Below are positions 35,480 to 53,298 of a stretch of DNA of 64,000 nt, one piece after another. Each line of letters opens with the position of its first letter. Positions within the stretch are counted from its first letter, which is position 1. Under the pieces are notes generated by a model, which was given only the letters and a program-made list of their open reading frames with translations, was not told the DNA's origin and did no database searches. The DNA lies in contig MCGE01000011.1 of NCBI GenBank assembly GCA_002105175.1, positions 434,001-498,000 of the forward strand. Direction: 5' to 3'. This DNA is from Absidia repens. Taxonomy: Eukaryota; Mucoromycota; Mucoromycetes; Mucorales; Cunninghamellaceae. Position numbers and translations under genes: made by a program.

Positions 35480-36870
35480 GAGGCAAGTAGTCATTGTGAG
35501 TGTATTAGAGACCAAGAATTTGGCGGGGCAATCACAAAACAGCTACAATAGCGAACATTGTATATTATCAAATGTTTCAGATTATTGTTAATAAAAAGGA
35601 CATGTTTTATTGACGCGCATTGGTAGGAATAAAACTAAAAACAGTGGGCTTATTGTCACCGGTGAAGGATCTATTGCAGGAAGCATGAGGGAGACTAATG
35701 TGGGATTTGAAGAATGGTCAACGCTAATTCAAAGGGATAATTGTAGAGTGGAAGCTAATATATTGTAGACGATATGAGAAAGTACAAACTGATATCTGTT
35801 ATTGAAATACAATAACAGTCAACGCTAATCAAACGGGATTGATTGAGTAATAAAAAAGGAATCTACTGTGCAAAACATGAACGAGACTAATGCTTATTTC
35901 ATTGAAGCAAGTAAAAAAACGTATTTTATTCAGATATTTATATATAAATGCTATGGACAAACTAATACTAAACTAAGCTAATGAAGGCATTCAAAAGCCA
36001 ACTAATGGTTGCCCTAAATCCTGAATGCAAAATGAAAAGGTTTCCCCATGCATCTTGTAATCCCTGAGCTGAAACCCCTTCTAAACTAGTCCTAACATTA
36101 ATACAAGTTCAATATAACCTCAAACAAGTTGATTGGTGGACAAAAAAGAGAGATGAAAAAGAAGATGAAAAGAAAGAGAGAGAGAGAAAGAGGGAGAGAG
36201 GGAGAGAGAAAAAATAAAAATCCACGTGGTCGGAATTTGAATCATTTTTTTTGTGTGGACTGACGGGTGGGTTTCTCCAATACCATACAACACCATCGGC
36301 AGGGTGGTTCTCTTCGCATGAGAATAGCCACCATCATGAAAAATTGGCAGAACGTTTATTCTATCCTCTTGATACCTTTTCAATCAAGGTCGCGCAATCC
36401 TGCCTGGTTTAGTTTACTACCCATTTCATATGATAGCACTGTTCGGAAGTCATGGTAGAATAGCTTATCCTGTTTGGTTGAACTATCTTGTCTTAAGTTA
36501 TGTTTATTCACAACAAGATACCACCCACACTCCACTCCAATACACACGCAACCCAAGTCGCCTCATTTTTAATAGGCGTCATGGCACTATCATTAAGCTA
36601 CGTAATTTGATTTAATTACCCTATTGCATATCTACATCCAAGTAAAATATGTCTTATCTATTTACTTTTACATTGTCTCTCATACGTTTAATTTGTTTTG
36701 TCGAATGGGTATGCCCACACTTTACAATGCATGTGCGCGCCGAAAAACAGAGTTGATGTTTTGTGCAAAAAAAAACAAAAAAAGTTATGCACGAGTTGAC
36801 TTCGATCAATCGTCATGAAGAACACTCTGTCTATTGCATATACATAGCACATCAAAAATATGGAACAAAA
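35480..36870 (-). mobile_element. tRNA-derived repeat, copy D (1.4-kb inverted composite)
   Basis: Parallels copy C from end to end. Left modules include cagctacaatag and catgagggagactaatgtgg. The core lies at 35940-36120 (plus strand: aaaatgaaaaggtttcccc, ccttctaaactagtcct). The box-B-like block is at 36222-36244 next to CCACGTGG, and a box-A-like head (minus gatggtgttgtatggtattg) is near 36270-36295. An oppositely oriented tail module (catccaagtaaaatatgtc) lies near 36640. A GA-rich tract (36170-36210) separates core and box B. No protein is encoded. Confidence 0.6.
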
Positions 36871-37289
36871 AGACAACTTGCATTGTTTTGAAAAAAAAGG
36901 CCTTACCGAACACATAAAACTATGATAATTGAATCTATCGTATGCTCTGCACCTTTCGCCCAACCCTTCACAACCCACCCATACCGAGCTGCTTCCTGAT
37001 ACATGCTTTATTTTTTGATATTAATAATTGGAAAGTTCTACAGGTAAAGTTCATTTACCCCAAAATTTTTGCAGCCCAGTGTATGACATCAACAATCCCC
37101 AGAAAAAAAAAGCTAATAATAGAGTAAGATTGGGTTTTATTGTCAAGATGTGGAGATAAAAATTGAGAGTAAAAAATATTTACACATGTATGATATTAAA
37201 AACATAAAAAATAAGAGTACAATAACTACCGATCAACGTAATAGTCTAAATATACATATAATATAGTGAATAAATAAAAAAGAGTAAAT
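36871..37289. other. transporter 3' flank
   Basis: AT-rich, no gene. Minus-strand hexamers of the AATAAA class occur near 37012 and 37134-37139, downstream of the transporter stop codon. Confidence 0.35.
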
Positions 37290-38041
37290 CTAAAAGGCGC
37301 ACGTATCAATAGGTTCAGAAGCGCCTGTAGCAGGAGGAAGAGGATTCACCCAAGAGTTAATATTTACATAGACTAGAAAAAAAAAAAAGCAGGAAGACAG
37401 TATGTTAGTACAGTGACCTCCAAGACAATTGTTCTAAACTTACTTGTATAAATCATGATGGCAACGCCCCAAAGAATTAAAATACAATCAAGTGCACGTT
37501 GGGTTTTCGAAGTAGTGATTTTGTAGTGGAAAAGACCAGGGAAAATAAAGCAGAGTGGCATAGCACCAACAGAGCCCACCAGTGCAACAAACTTGTCCAA
37601 GCCGTCGGCACCAACACCAAAACTGACAGCAGCGCACACCACGGCCACCATGGAACGAGTCAAGTTCTTGAGCCATTTCCATTTGAGACTAATTTTGCCC
37701 CGGTGATGAGATTTGAAGATGCTTTGTTCAATAATGACCAATGCAGGGTATAACATAAATGGTGATGTGAGAATCATAGCAATGGCGTAGACGAGCTGGA
37801 CGGTGATGGAGAGCGGACCACGGGGTAAATTCGCAACAATACTGGCCTGGATGGTATCACCATATGCAATATAGCCAATAGTGCCCACCATCGTAAACAC
37901 AACGGTGCAGATAATCATACCAATAGTGAGGACACGAGGGAATTTGTTAGGGTCTTTCATACCTTCAATGATAGGGACAACCATACCAATGCCTACAAAT
38001 CAGAAGATAAAAAAAAATTAAGTAAAAAGGGAGAGAATGCG

Positions 38042-38077
<36 letters not shown>

Positions 38078-38894
38078 GGATTACCTTCGAAACTGAAGAC
38101 TGCAGTACCAATCATCAGAGCAAATGTATCGCCGTTGACCATCTTGATGTTGGGGCCCATACCATGTTGATGGATTTGATCGGAGGAGTAGTAAAGTACA
38201 CAAATCAAGCCAAATAAGATAAAGACATCGGCAACAATAGCACAATAACCAAGGCGCCCAATTCTACGCACCCAGCAAAGAGGAACGATAATGATCAAAA
38301 AAATCCAAATAAAATACTTTGATTCAAATGGAGAGTTGCAGTTTGTCAACGTGCTAACAACCAGTCCAACATTTTCAGAGATGAAGATCATATACGAGGC
38401 CACAAATCCCATTTGAGAAATACACAAGAAGAATTGAATCATATAGCGAGCCCATCGATTCAGTAAGCATTGAGCTACTTGACCATAAGAGCCTCCCACC
38501 TGTCTTTGTGCCTTGACAAGTCTTTGGAAAGAGAAGAGACATATACTTGCAATAAGTACCATTAGAATAATAGATAAAACAAGACCACCCTTGGCAAAAC
38601 TAGAAGGAAGCAATTAGAAACTGTCAGTAAAAATGATCTACGGTTTTATGTCATCCAAGGTGACCAAATAATCGTTGATGTCACTTACGATCCAGGAAGA
38701 AAGATAACACCAGTACCAATAAATGCCTTCAATAACATGAATAGAGCCTTTCCAGGAGATGCAGTTCCTTCAGGGACATGCTCGATCTGTATTTCTTCAC
38801 ATGACGACTTTGCGTGTATGGAGGTAGCTGAATCTTCCACATGTGCTTGAGTAGTGTACTTGATTTCTTCTATATAGGTCTTTTCTTGTGACAT
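37290..38894 (-). CDS. AAAP-family vacuolar-type amino-acid transporter (Avt3/Avt4-like)
   Basis: Amino acid/auxin permease family; family knowledge for Avt3/Avt4 is export of neutral amino acids from the vacuole. Exons 38894-38689, 38599-38085, 37992-37444 and 37372-37290 give 450 aa. A polar N-terminus of about 45 residues leads into the family entry GKALFMLLKAFIGTGVIFLP. About 11 hydrophobic helices follow, including GTAVFSFEG-IGMVVPIIEGM, which is highly typical of the AVT group, and GADGLDKFVALVGSVGAMPL near the end. ATG 38894 is preceded by no other in-frame Met. The intron at 37993-38084 carries a run of about 30 T on the coding strand. The exact substrate is not visible from sequence. 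Confidence 0.87.
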
Positions 38895-39702
38895 CAAAAA
38901 TGGATTTTATTTAACAAAAGAGATAGAAACAACTGTATAAGAAAAAAAAAAAAAAAAAAAAGGAAGTATGATGAAAGAAAAAGAGGGACCAACAAATTTG
39001 ATTTTGCTGTCAATTTATAAAAATTAATTTAAACGCCGCCACCGGCTTTCTGGTTGGTGCAAAAATACATTAAGATCAATGAAGAGAGGCACCTGTGGAT
39101 ATTCGTGGGAAATCTTTTTCTTTATACATCCCCATTGACAGTTTTGGTTCCAAATCGAGGAAGATTCTATGAACTCTATCGAAATCCCGACCTTTATGGG
39201 GTAAAGATGAATAGGATTCCATAGATTCCCCTGTTTTCTATTTTTTTTTTTTTAATTATTATCGATTTTTGTTTTTTTCTGTTTCAACAAACACCAGCCA
39301 CCTATTTTATCAAATAAATGTGAATAGGAAAAGGGAATGCTCTTTCACTTCAAGACGCTATTTTTTTCATAACCAAAAGGAGAAGATGATAAGCCCGTCC
39401 ATTATCTTCCTGATAACGATTACAGATGCCGCTCATAAAATGAAGAACTGTGGATTTTGATTTCCGCTATGCGGTAATTGGCTTTTTTCAAAACTTCCCT
39501 TCTTTCCCGTTTCTTCTTACTATTCCGCCCTGGCTGGTGGTGAATCTCCATTTACAAATCTGGCCTCCAAAGCTATTGTCTCGTCTTTAAAAACTTTTGA
39601 TAGAATATTTGAGGTAAGACTGAATTGGGGCAAAAAATAGATAAATAACTTCAGGGGTATTCGAAATATTCTCTTGTAGTTTGCTTCTTGACATTAACAT
39701 GA
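38895..39702. other. transporter promoter region
   Basis: No gene is supported. An A run at 38942-38960 is a T-rich tract on the transporter strand. The block near 39020-39070 weakly resembles 6610-6690. Confidence 0.35.
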
Positions 39703-39771
39703 ATGCAACTGCGATTTGATGGCAAAGACGAAGACGAAGATTCACACGATGAAATTCGGAATAAACGGTAC

Positions 39772-39810
<39 letters not shown>

Positions 39811-41100
39811 GGACCTTCGCAATTGTTAAAATAGGAACTCCTCCACTTAATGTTTACACCGACATTTTGCCACAAAATATCTCTTCTCTAATGTTTTCAA
39901 GCCCCCCTTCTTGCGATCGGCACTACCTATACTTGATGCTTAGTAGGTTGTATCTCTCTCCTCCCAAACAAAGTAAAAAAGTAAGCTTTTTTTTTAAATA
40001 TATATATACACTCACACACAGGAAATAAAACCGTGGTTAACTTTATTCCCTTTTTGTTCAGGAACCCAAAAGGAGACACTATTCAAGATGACTGGCCTGA
40101 TTTTCTGATTGCCAAGGTAAACTCCGTTTAAATCGAAACTCTAATGTGGACTATGACTTCATTTTTTTTAAGTGTATTGTATATAGAAAACAAAAGAAGT
40201 GAAGGAAGATCGCTTCTATCCGATATACATCTTTCCCCACTTTGGTATTACACTGTTAAGGTACAAGGAATCCCCATAAGGTGCAGGGAATCCCTATAAG
40301 GATATATATACAGTTGACAAGGATTTCATTTCACTTGACACTTTGGGTAAGACACGCAACCTCCCTGAAACAAATGAACAATTATAAAAAAGAAACCTAG
40401 AAAAGTGTGGGAGCTTATTTCGAATACCATTAACACTCTCTCTAACCTAATGTAGGAACGATTCAACCAAAAGAAGAAGATGATCAAAAATCCGCTGCTG
40501 GTGCACACTTTTGGAATTCTAGATTTATTAGCTTTTTTTTTTTTTTTTTTTATTATCATGGGGTAAGTCAAATTGCCTGCATTATCATATGATTACACAT
40601 TTACAGCCATTTTGTCATTTTCCTTATTCATATCTTTTTTTTTTTCTTTTATATATTTGCCCAGTCAACTTCCACTGTTTGGTTCAACAACAATTTTCTA
40701 CACCAATGATATTTGACAACGTCACCAAAACCTGGAGTATGGCCTAATCTGCTTGCAATAATGAATATTTGGCATCTGATATGGCATATGTATGTACTTC
40801 CTTTTACGGTGACATTGTGGTCTTTTTTTGGTGAGTAGTAAACTAGAGGTTAATACAAAAAATCTGCTGCTCACACATGTCTATCCAGTATGGAATAGGC
40901 AAAATTAGCCTTCAACGACCATGGAAATCCTGTTTATGGCGGCACAGATGACCAATCTTTGTTCTTCAAGCGACAAGTTTAAGCAAGCATTTATTATGTC
41001 TTCACTATGCTATTTCCTCGAAGTTTTTTTTTTTTTTTTTGGAATCAGGTTTCTGAAAATTTTCCAAAGGGTAAGTAGTTATTTAATATCAATGAGAGAG
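39703..41100 (+). pseudogene. possible degraded intron-containing gene relics
   Basis: Coding-like pieces joined by plausible splice sites: 39703-39767 (MQLRFDGKDEDEDSHDEIRN), 40062-40116 (NPKGDTIQDDWPDFLIAK), 40187-40260 (EVKEDRFYPIYIFPHFGI), then DFISLDTLG to 40346 or so and GTIQPKEEDDQKSAAGAHFW near 40456-40515. A near-duplicated segment at 40263-40299 introduces a TAA between pieces. Farther on, VTKTWSM near 40726 and NDHGNPVYGGTDDQSLFF near 40915-40975 occur in other frames; these vaguely recall Kelch-type blades. Poly-T runs of 20-30 interrupt the region. I do not recognise a family, and these may be one broken gene, two, or chance. Confidence 0.28.
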
Positions 41101-41470
41101 GTAAGTTATCTTGATAGTCATGCTTGTTATTGAAATCATAATTATTTCTTGGTTAATATTTAGGCTGTCCATTAGTATACCTTGTCACATCCTTTATCAA
41201 GAAATATCTGGGTGGATGGATATACTTTATGTAGAATAGGAATATAGATAGGGACTTTGACGTTTTGATTTTGATATTGCGGATTGAAAATTCATGCTTC
41301 CATAATAAAATTCAAACTACGGTAGGTGACTGTCGTTGGCTGAAAAAAAAAACTGTTGGCCCTTTCTACCTTTTTTTTTTTTTTTCTCGCCAGCTTCTCA
41401 TTTTCTTGTTTTATTTTTTTCTTACTTCCTATCCTATTCAGTTTTACTCTATCTTTTCTGGTGAATCGCA

Positions 41471-47164
<5,694 letters not shown>

Positions 47165-47789
47165 TTTATCTCATGATTCACTTTATCCATCTTCACACTC
47201 ACCTGTTTTCTTTATCTTATCATTTATTTATATTGCCCTTCACGTTTTGTCTCTTTTTTTACTATCATCATCTCATCATTTTAGTTTGTATAATAACACC
47301 CAAAATAAAAAAATTATTCTTTTATTTGCGACCATCGTTATTGTCTTCAACAATGTTTCTTGTATCATATTTGATCCTATAGATCATGTCATTTATTGTC
47401 TTCATCTTTTTTTTTTTTTTTTTTTTTTTTCTCATATGATATTGATCACTGCATTATTATAATTTCTGTATCAGTCAATACTTAAATAAAACAAAGAATT
47501 GAAAAACCAATTCTCTATTGACGATTATCATTGTATTCATTCTTTCTATATTTGTACACATCAGACTCTATAACCAAAGCAGTACATCACGATGTAGTCT
47601 GGTTTGTTTTTGATCAAAAAAAAAAAAAAAAAAGAATTGATTTTATTGGTTCAATAAAGCAAAGTCAACGCATACATAAAAAAATACTAATCTAATAATG
47701 TATAAAAAGTAAAAGAGAATAGCGGATCAAATGTCATAAATGAGGAGGAACGGGGGAGGGGGGAGATGTATAGGGAAGGACAATATAAA
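47165..47789. other. convergent RPC1/BCY1 3' flanks
   Basis: Poly(A)-type aataaa motifs occur at 47306 and 47485 (plus) and a TTTATT near 47640 on the opposite strand. Long poly-T (47407-47429) and poly-A (47617-47632) tracts face each other. No gene is seen. Confidence 0.45.
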
Positions 47790-49207
47790 CTATTGATTGG
47801 CTTGCTTAAGGACGGCATGGTAATTTTCAGAGTTTCTTTGGAGGATATCCATGACAGGACCTAGTAGTCGAGTAAATGCCTTTTTGCCCAATGTGACACA
47901 TTTCAACTTGCCATCAGCAACAACAGTAGCTGCTCGAGGTTTGTCATTCAGCAGGGCCAATTCTAAGTAAGAAAGAAAAAAAAAAAAAGCAAGTTATTAT
48001 TCATCAATAACGAGTAAAGTGAAACCATCATAGCTGGGGTTGTTGCTGTATGACTTACCACCGAAGTAATCGCCTTTCGATAGTCGATTGACTTGTTGCT
48101 GAGAACCATCTGCAGCGGTTTTGTAAAAGATAGCACTACCTTGTTCAATCAAATAAAAGTTTTCACCGACATCGTTTTCCTTGATAACGACGACTCCATC
48201 ATCAAATTGCACGGGTTCCAAAGCATCGGCGATCTTGTGTCGTTCATAAGGTTCCAAGGACTTGAAGATGGGCACTTCGGACAAAAAGTGATCGTACATA
48301 CGGCGTTTGCGAGCTGTGTTTTCCATCAGAATCATTCGGAACGCCACTCGGTCAAGCGCCCAGAGGACACAGTCGGAGGTAGCGACAATTGTTGCCGCGC
48401 GTGGCGCATTGTACATGAGAGCCAGTTCCCCAAAGCTTCCACCAGCGGTATATTCCGTCACCTTCTTCCCATTGATCAAACAGTCAAGTGTGCCGGATTC
48501 CACAATGTAAAAGTAGTCGCCCACCCCACCTTGTTCAATCACCTTGGCTCCACTGGCCACACGCTTTTCCACCATGGCATTCACCACATCCAAGTGTTGT
48601 TCCTCATCGAGATTCTTGAATAAAAAGTTGTTGCCAATCGCCACACCAATCCGTTCACGCTGCTCATCACTTTTGGGAATCACCGTCTTGACAAAATCGT
48701 GCGACGTCGTTGGTTGGAGTGATTCCGCACTGACCGAAGTACGTCGTCCACGACTGCTCAATGATGCCATGGCCACCGAATGTAAATCACTGATACCATC
48801 TCGCGATTCATCTTCTTCATTGTGATGGTCAAACATAGTTTCATCTAAATAAAAAAAAAAAAGAAAGTAACAGAGATGCGTGTATTGAATTGTCAGTATT
48901 TGCTATTGTTGGTTTTGTAGCCAATCGCCCCATTCTCATCCCTTTTTTTTCCGTTTTGCTTTTAATGCTTACCATGATGACCAAAAGGACTACCAGAAGC
49001 GGATGCACCACTAGAGCGATGATTGGCACGTTCCATTTCAAGCTTTTTGAGGAAGAAGTAGGCACAAAACTGTAACAAATCTTCGGGTTGCTTTTGTCGT
49101 ACTTGTTGGTTAAGTTCGTTTAGTAAGCCTTCATATTCATTTAAATTGAATTGATGAGCATCGGCATCCGGGACGGCAAAGGGATGTATATCTCGTTCAT
49201 GTGACAT
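47790..49207 (-). CDS. BCY1: cAMP-dependent protein kinase regulatory subunit
   Basis: Binds and inhibits PKA catalytic subunits until cAMP binds. Exons 49207-48973, 48844-48059 and 47962-47790 give 397 aa. The N-terminal docking/dimerisation segment is near residues 22-55 ([29 protein letters not shown]). The inhibitory site RRTSVS (about 112-117) carries Ser and so resembles a type II autophosphorylation site. Two cyclic-nucleotide-binding domains follow, each with its phosphate-binding cassette: [18 protein letters not shown] and [18 protein letters not shown]. The second cassette is interrupted by an intron within FGE. All key Glu and Arg residues are present, so both sites should bind cAMP. 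Confidence 0.96.
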
Positions 49208-49557
49208 TGCGTTAATCTTGTAGGCAGGATCAATTTAAAAGAAGGATAATAAGACCAGTCGTAAAAAAATTGAAAAAAATAATAAATAAAAAGAATGGGT
49301 GGGAAGAAAAAAAAAAAAAAAAGCGGACAATGCATCGTTCTCCCCCAGTGAGAGTGGGTAAGCCATTTCAATTCCCGCCAGACACACACACACACGCCCT
49401 CCAGTGTTAAAACTGGGGTCTTTTGGGCAAAAAAAAAAAAAGAGTCAAACATGTCAAACATAAAAAAAGAGAATAAAATTTTTTTATTTACAATTGTATA
49501 GAAACAATAAAAAAAAGAGGAGTATATAATGAATGAGAGAATGGAATAATAAAAGGA
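49208..49557. other. BCY1 promoter / S2P 3' flank
   Basis: Short A-rich stretch (runs at 49306-49322 and 49429-49440) with a CA microsatellite (acacacacacacac, 49382-49395). No gene is seen. Confidence 0.35.
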
Positions 49558-51911
49558 TCATACATGTGAAGAGATTGTGCCTAACACTATACTAGCAATA
49601 ATAACAAATCCAACTAAGTAAGTGATCATCTTGACAAGTATCCCATGGATGCCAGTGATATTTCTAGTTGTGTTCAGACTCCGTTGAAAGACAAGTGCCA
49701 GGAATTGGTGAGAAGCAAGATCGCCATCCAATTTAAAGGCGGGTAGTATATTCAACAACGCCAATGCCAGGGTAAAAGAGGAAATATACCTAAAAAATCA
49801 TTATATAATGAGCCTAGTTAGTTATGACTTTTTTCTTTCTTTGGCCCATTTTGTAATAAAACTTACCTTAACATGAGTTCGGCTCGATGAGGCAGGGATG
49901 CAGGCAACATCCAGTATTTGGGTTGTAGTATACCGACTTTCACTACATTGATAAAAAAAAAGAAAGCTGTCAGTAATAGAAAACGTTGTCTTCTTTTTAC
50001 TTTATCATTTTTGATTTACCGCTTTCCCAAATATCCACCAGTTCGCCTTCAAAAACAAACACTTTGTCTTGATCTTCAGATAGATTCATCCAATCAGGCA
50101 TACGGGCATAAACACGGACAACCTGACTGCTCGGAGAAGGTGTATAGGGTGTCACACATTTCATTCCTTGTCCAGAACACTCAGAATCGTTGTCACACCT
50201 TTCTGGATGTCTTGGACCCAGAACTTGAATGGTAGGTAAACAGGATAAGCGATCTGGTGTCTATAATTTTTTAAGAATGAGTCTAGATAAAAACCATTGT
50301 GTAGTTTTTTTTTTTTCTGTTTTGTTTTTTCACCTTTTCTATGGTTGTCGTATCAAAGTTCCTAAAGCAAGAAATAGACGCATTCGGTGCTTTGCCAAAT
50401 GGATGCAGATCATCAATTTCACAGCAAGCCAGGGTCGTAGACGGGGGCGCCGGGGAAGAAGATTCATCGTCACCCTGCTCATTGTCATTCACCATCGCAC
50501 AAAAGCCAGGGTGTGGATTTTCACGGCCTTGAGGGTCCAATAAAAATTTGTTCCAGTCTGCAATATTATGTTCCAATTCAGTATCGTCCAATTGATAGAT
50601 GACAGAAGACACCGGTAAATGTGGAGCCATTGGCGATTGGGACCTAACTTGTACCACACTGACACCACCATTGCCTTCCAAGGATTGCCATCCGCCTAAT
50701 TCTAAGATTGATTTCAGTCCACCACCAAGCATTAACAAGGTCAATCCATATAGTATAAGGTTGTGCCAGATCCCGCGCAAATGATTTTGAGTTGGCGAAA
50801 CGGTGAGAGCAAAAGTAAGTATTGATCAGGTATATTCACAAACGCACCAGGATATATATAATATATGAAGACGCCACAACTTTGGATGGGAACCCGTTCC
50901 CTATATATGTTACATATACGTATATAGTGTAAAACATGAAAGTGAATCGAGGTCAGCGTTCGATAGAAGAAATGGAGTAAACAAAGCCAAAAAAAAAAAA
51001 AAAAACAATCAAACTTACGTAAACGAAGCAATGGCGTGTCCGGCTTCGTGGATTACACCGCATATTAAAAGAGCAGAGAGGTAATAACCGATGTGGGATA
51101 ACGGTAAAGTCACCCCGGGAATCTAATAAAGAAGACCATAGAAGTTAGATTTTTCTTTTTTTTTTCAGTTGCTATTTTGGTTATCAGAAATACTTACCAT
51201 AGGTAGAAAGAGTTGGTCATTTTGCTGATCCACCTGTTCAGGTTCAACATCCCGTTTGACAAATCGCTGTAATTGGTTATTCGGGTTGCTGCTATTGGTT
51301 GGAGAGGACGATATGGACATAAGGACTTGCCCGAACAGAGCCAGTATCTTGAAAGCAGCGACGACCATCACCAAAATCCCAGCAATCATGGTCAGACCAC
51401 CCACCACCACGCCGATGGAAAACCACCAATCCCAAAAAGTGGGGCACAACCGAGCCCATCGTCCAAATAAAGAATTCAAACGTTGAGTTGTGAAGCGTAC
51501 TTGGAAGAGTTGAATATGCCACTCGTCCTGAGCTTTATCGTTGTCGCCCTTGGTATTGTCGTCGCTGCCGTGGTCGTCGTCATCGTCCTTCGTTGGGCCT
51601 TCTTCCAATTGTTCTTCGATAACAGAGTGTGTAGGCAGGATATCTGTGTTGTTTGCCGTTCTTATTTTTCGTCTCGGTACCTGAATTGTAATAGCGATAA
51701 AGAAAATGACGAGTTGTTAAGATAGAATGCAGGAGGCATGGAGGGGCGGGGACGGGGACGGGTACAGTTGGTAAAGGTGGGAGATTTTCAAGTAAAAAGA
51801 TTCATAAAATGTGCTTACCGATTTCTTTGAGTAAAACTTGATAATGAATACGATAGTATAGATTGCACCCCATAGGCATATGAATTGCCATATAATAGAG
51901 AATAAATCCAT
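49558..51911 (-). CDS. MBTPS2: site-2 intramembrane zinc metalloprotease (MBTPS2-like), frame broken once
   Basis: Family knowledge: S2P cleaves membrane-bound transcription factors such as SREBP inside the Golgi/ER membrane. Exons 51911-51819, 51680-51198, 51122-51019, 50900-50334, 50260-50020, 49942-49867 and 49789-49558. The active-site HExxH is VIHEAGHAIAS, and the third zinc ligand lies in LLNILPAFKLDGD. IYPGAFVNIPDQ and SPFRQLKIICAG are conserved S2P segments. A large lumenal insert with CPTIQ-like Cys residues precedes the C-terminal helices. At plus-strand 50771-50777 the frame shifts by one base between CAG and IWHNLILYG: three G where four are expected. No intron can be placed there. 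Exon lengths sum to 1796, one short of a multiple of three. It is either a consensus error or a true frameshift; otherwise the protein (about 598 aa) is complete. Confidence 0.88.
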
Positions 51912-52419
51912 TTCACCAACACTGAAGGAAAAAAAAAAAAAAAAAGAAAGGGGAAGAGAAAAGATGTTTTTTTCTTTTTCGAAGAAAATCGAACACTATT
52001 TACACTCCGCCATAGCCACCTTCCTTAAAAAATCATGGAGATTATGTATATCCCACTTTACCCGACTAAAACAATTGTATCAGATAATGTGCCCAATAAT
52101 ATTAATAATAATAATAAGGGATCCACACTAAAGCTATGCTATAATAATAGCGCACTTATACATGTACCTGAGAGTGATATAAATGGTCGAGTGACCCAGA
52201 TTTGCTGTAAGAAAATCTCAACGATTCTCTCATACATATCATAGCTAATTGTACGGTACGTGAAATAAAAAAATGTCGCCCAATATTTATTATTATTTTT
52301 ATTTTTTTATTACGAAGCGTATGTTATTGCATATATTCTTTACTCTTCATTAAGGTCTACCTTGTCGATTCATTTTGTTTCCGCTTGCCACGCTCCGAGT
52401 CACTTCACCCGAGGTAGAT

Positions 52420-52453
<34 letters not shown>

Positions 52454-53298
52454 CAAGTGTGAGAATGTTTTAAAATTGAATATAGAAAATTGCAACAGTT
52501 AAAATTTACGTTGCGTTCATTGCTAAACTGCACTATCCCTGAATACCGAAAGGTTATCAAGGCATAACCTAATTTTGGTGTATTTTAGTATCGTATAACC
52601 AAATACTTTTAGCAATGGTGTTTAATTTATTTCTACGTATCACCGACCGAATATGTACAAGCTCTCGAGTTTTCTATCTTATTTTTTGGTTGATATAGAC
52701 GGAAGAGATAGATCTCTTGCCCACTAGACGAAAAGAATGATAAACTGCTATGTGTATTGCAATCACGACCATCAAGGCTTTCTGATCAATGATTGCTGAA
52801 ATGATGCATCGGCTTTATCCATGATTTTCTGATCCCTAGGGTGATGGCGTATTGAACGAAAATCGAATTTTTCCAACGTCAATGTTATTCTGATGATCAA
52901 CGATACAGCAGAAAATCTAAAATGATTTCATAGTGTTATCATCACAATTTTTTCATTGCTGTCAATGCACTGTGTCACACGGTTTGGATCGTTCAATATA
53001 GATATAGTAGCAAACCATTTTTGATATGAAGAAAAGCCTTGCATGATAATAGTTTGTATGTCTTTTCTATTGTTGTGAACTGATTCATGTCGTGCGGCTA
53101 GCAAATTAATGATATACAAAAAGAATTATTCAAGGTAATGCTACTCGCTCCTGCGCATTAAATATGAACGCCCAATAAGGTTTGAAGCTTTTACGGCGCA
53201 AATTTAAAAAAATTTAAAAATGGCGACTGTCTATTTTTTTTTTTTTGATCATCTTTCTCTCACCATAAATCTAAGAGGGGGTTTATCTTTTTAACAAT
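51912..53298. other. divergent S2P/permease intergenic region
   Basis: 1.4 kb, no gene supported. A poly-T run of about 32 lies at 52422-52454. Short direct aatttaaaaaaatttaaaaa sits near 53202, just upstream of the permease leader. Confidence 0.4.

Noticed and set aside
48093..48623. 176-codon plus-strand ORF
   Set aside because: Antisense to the BCY1 cyclic-nucleotide-binding domains.
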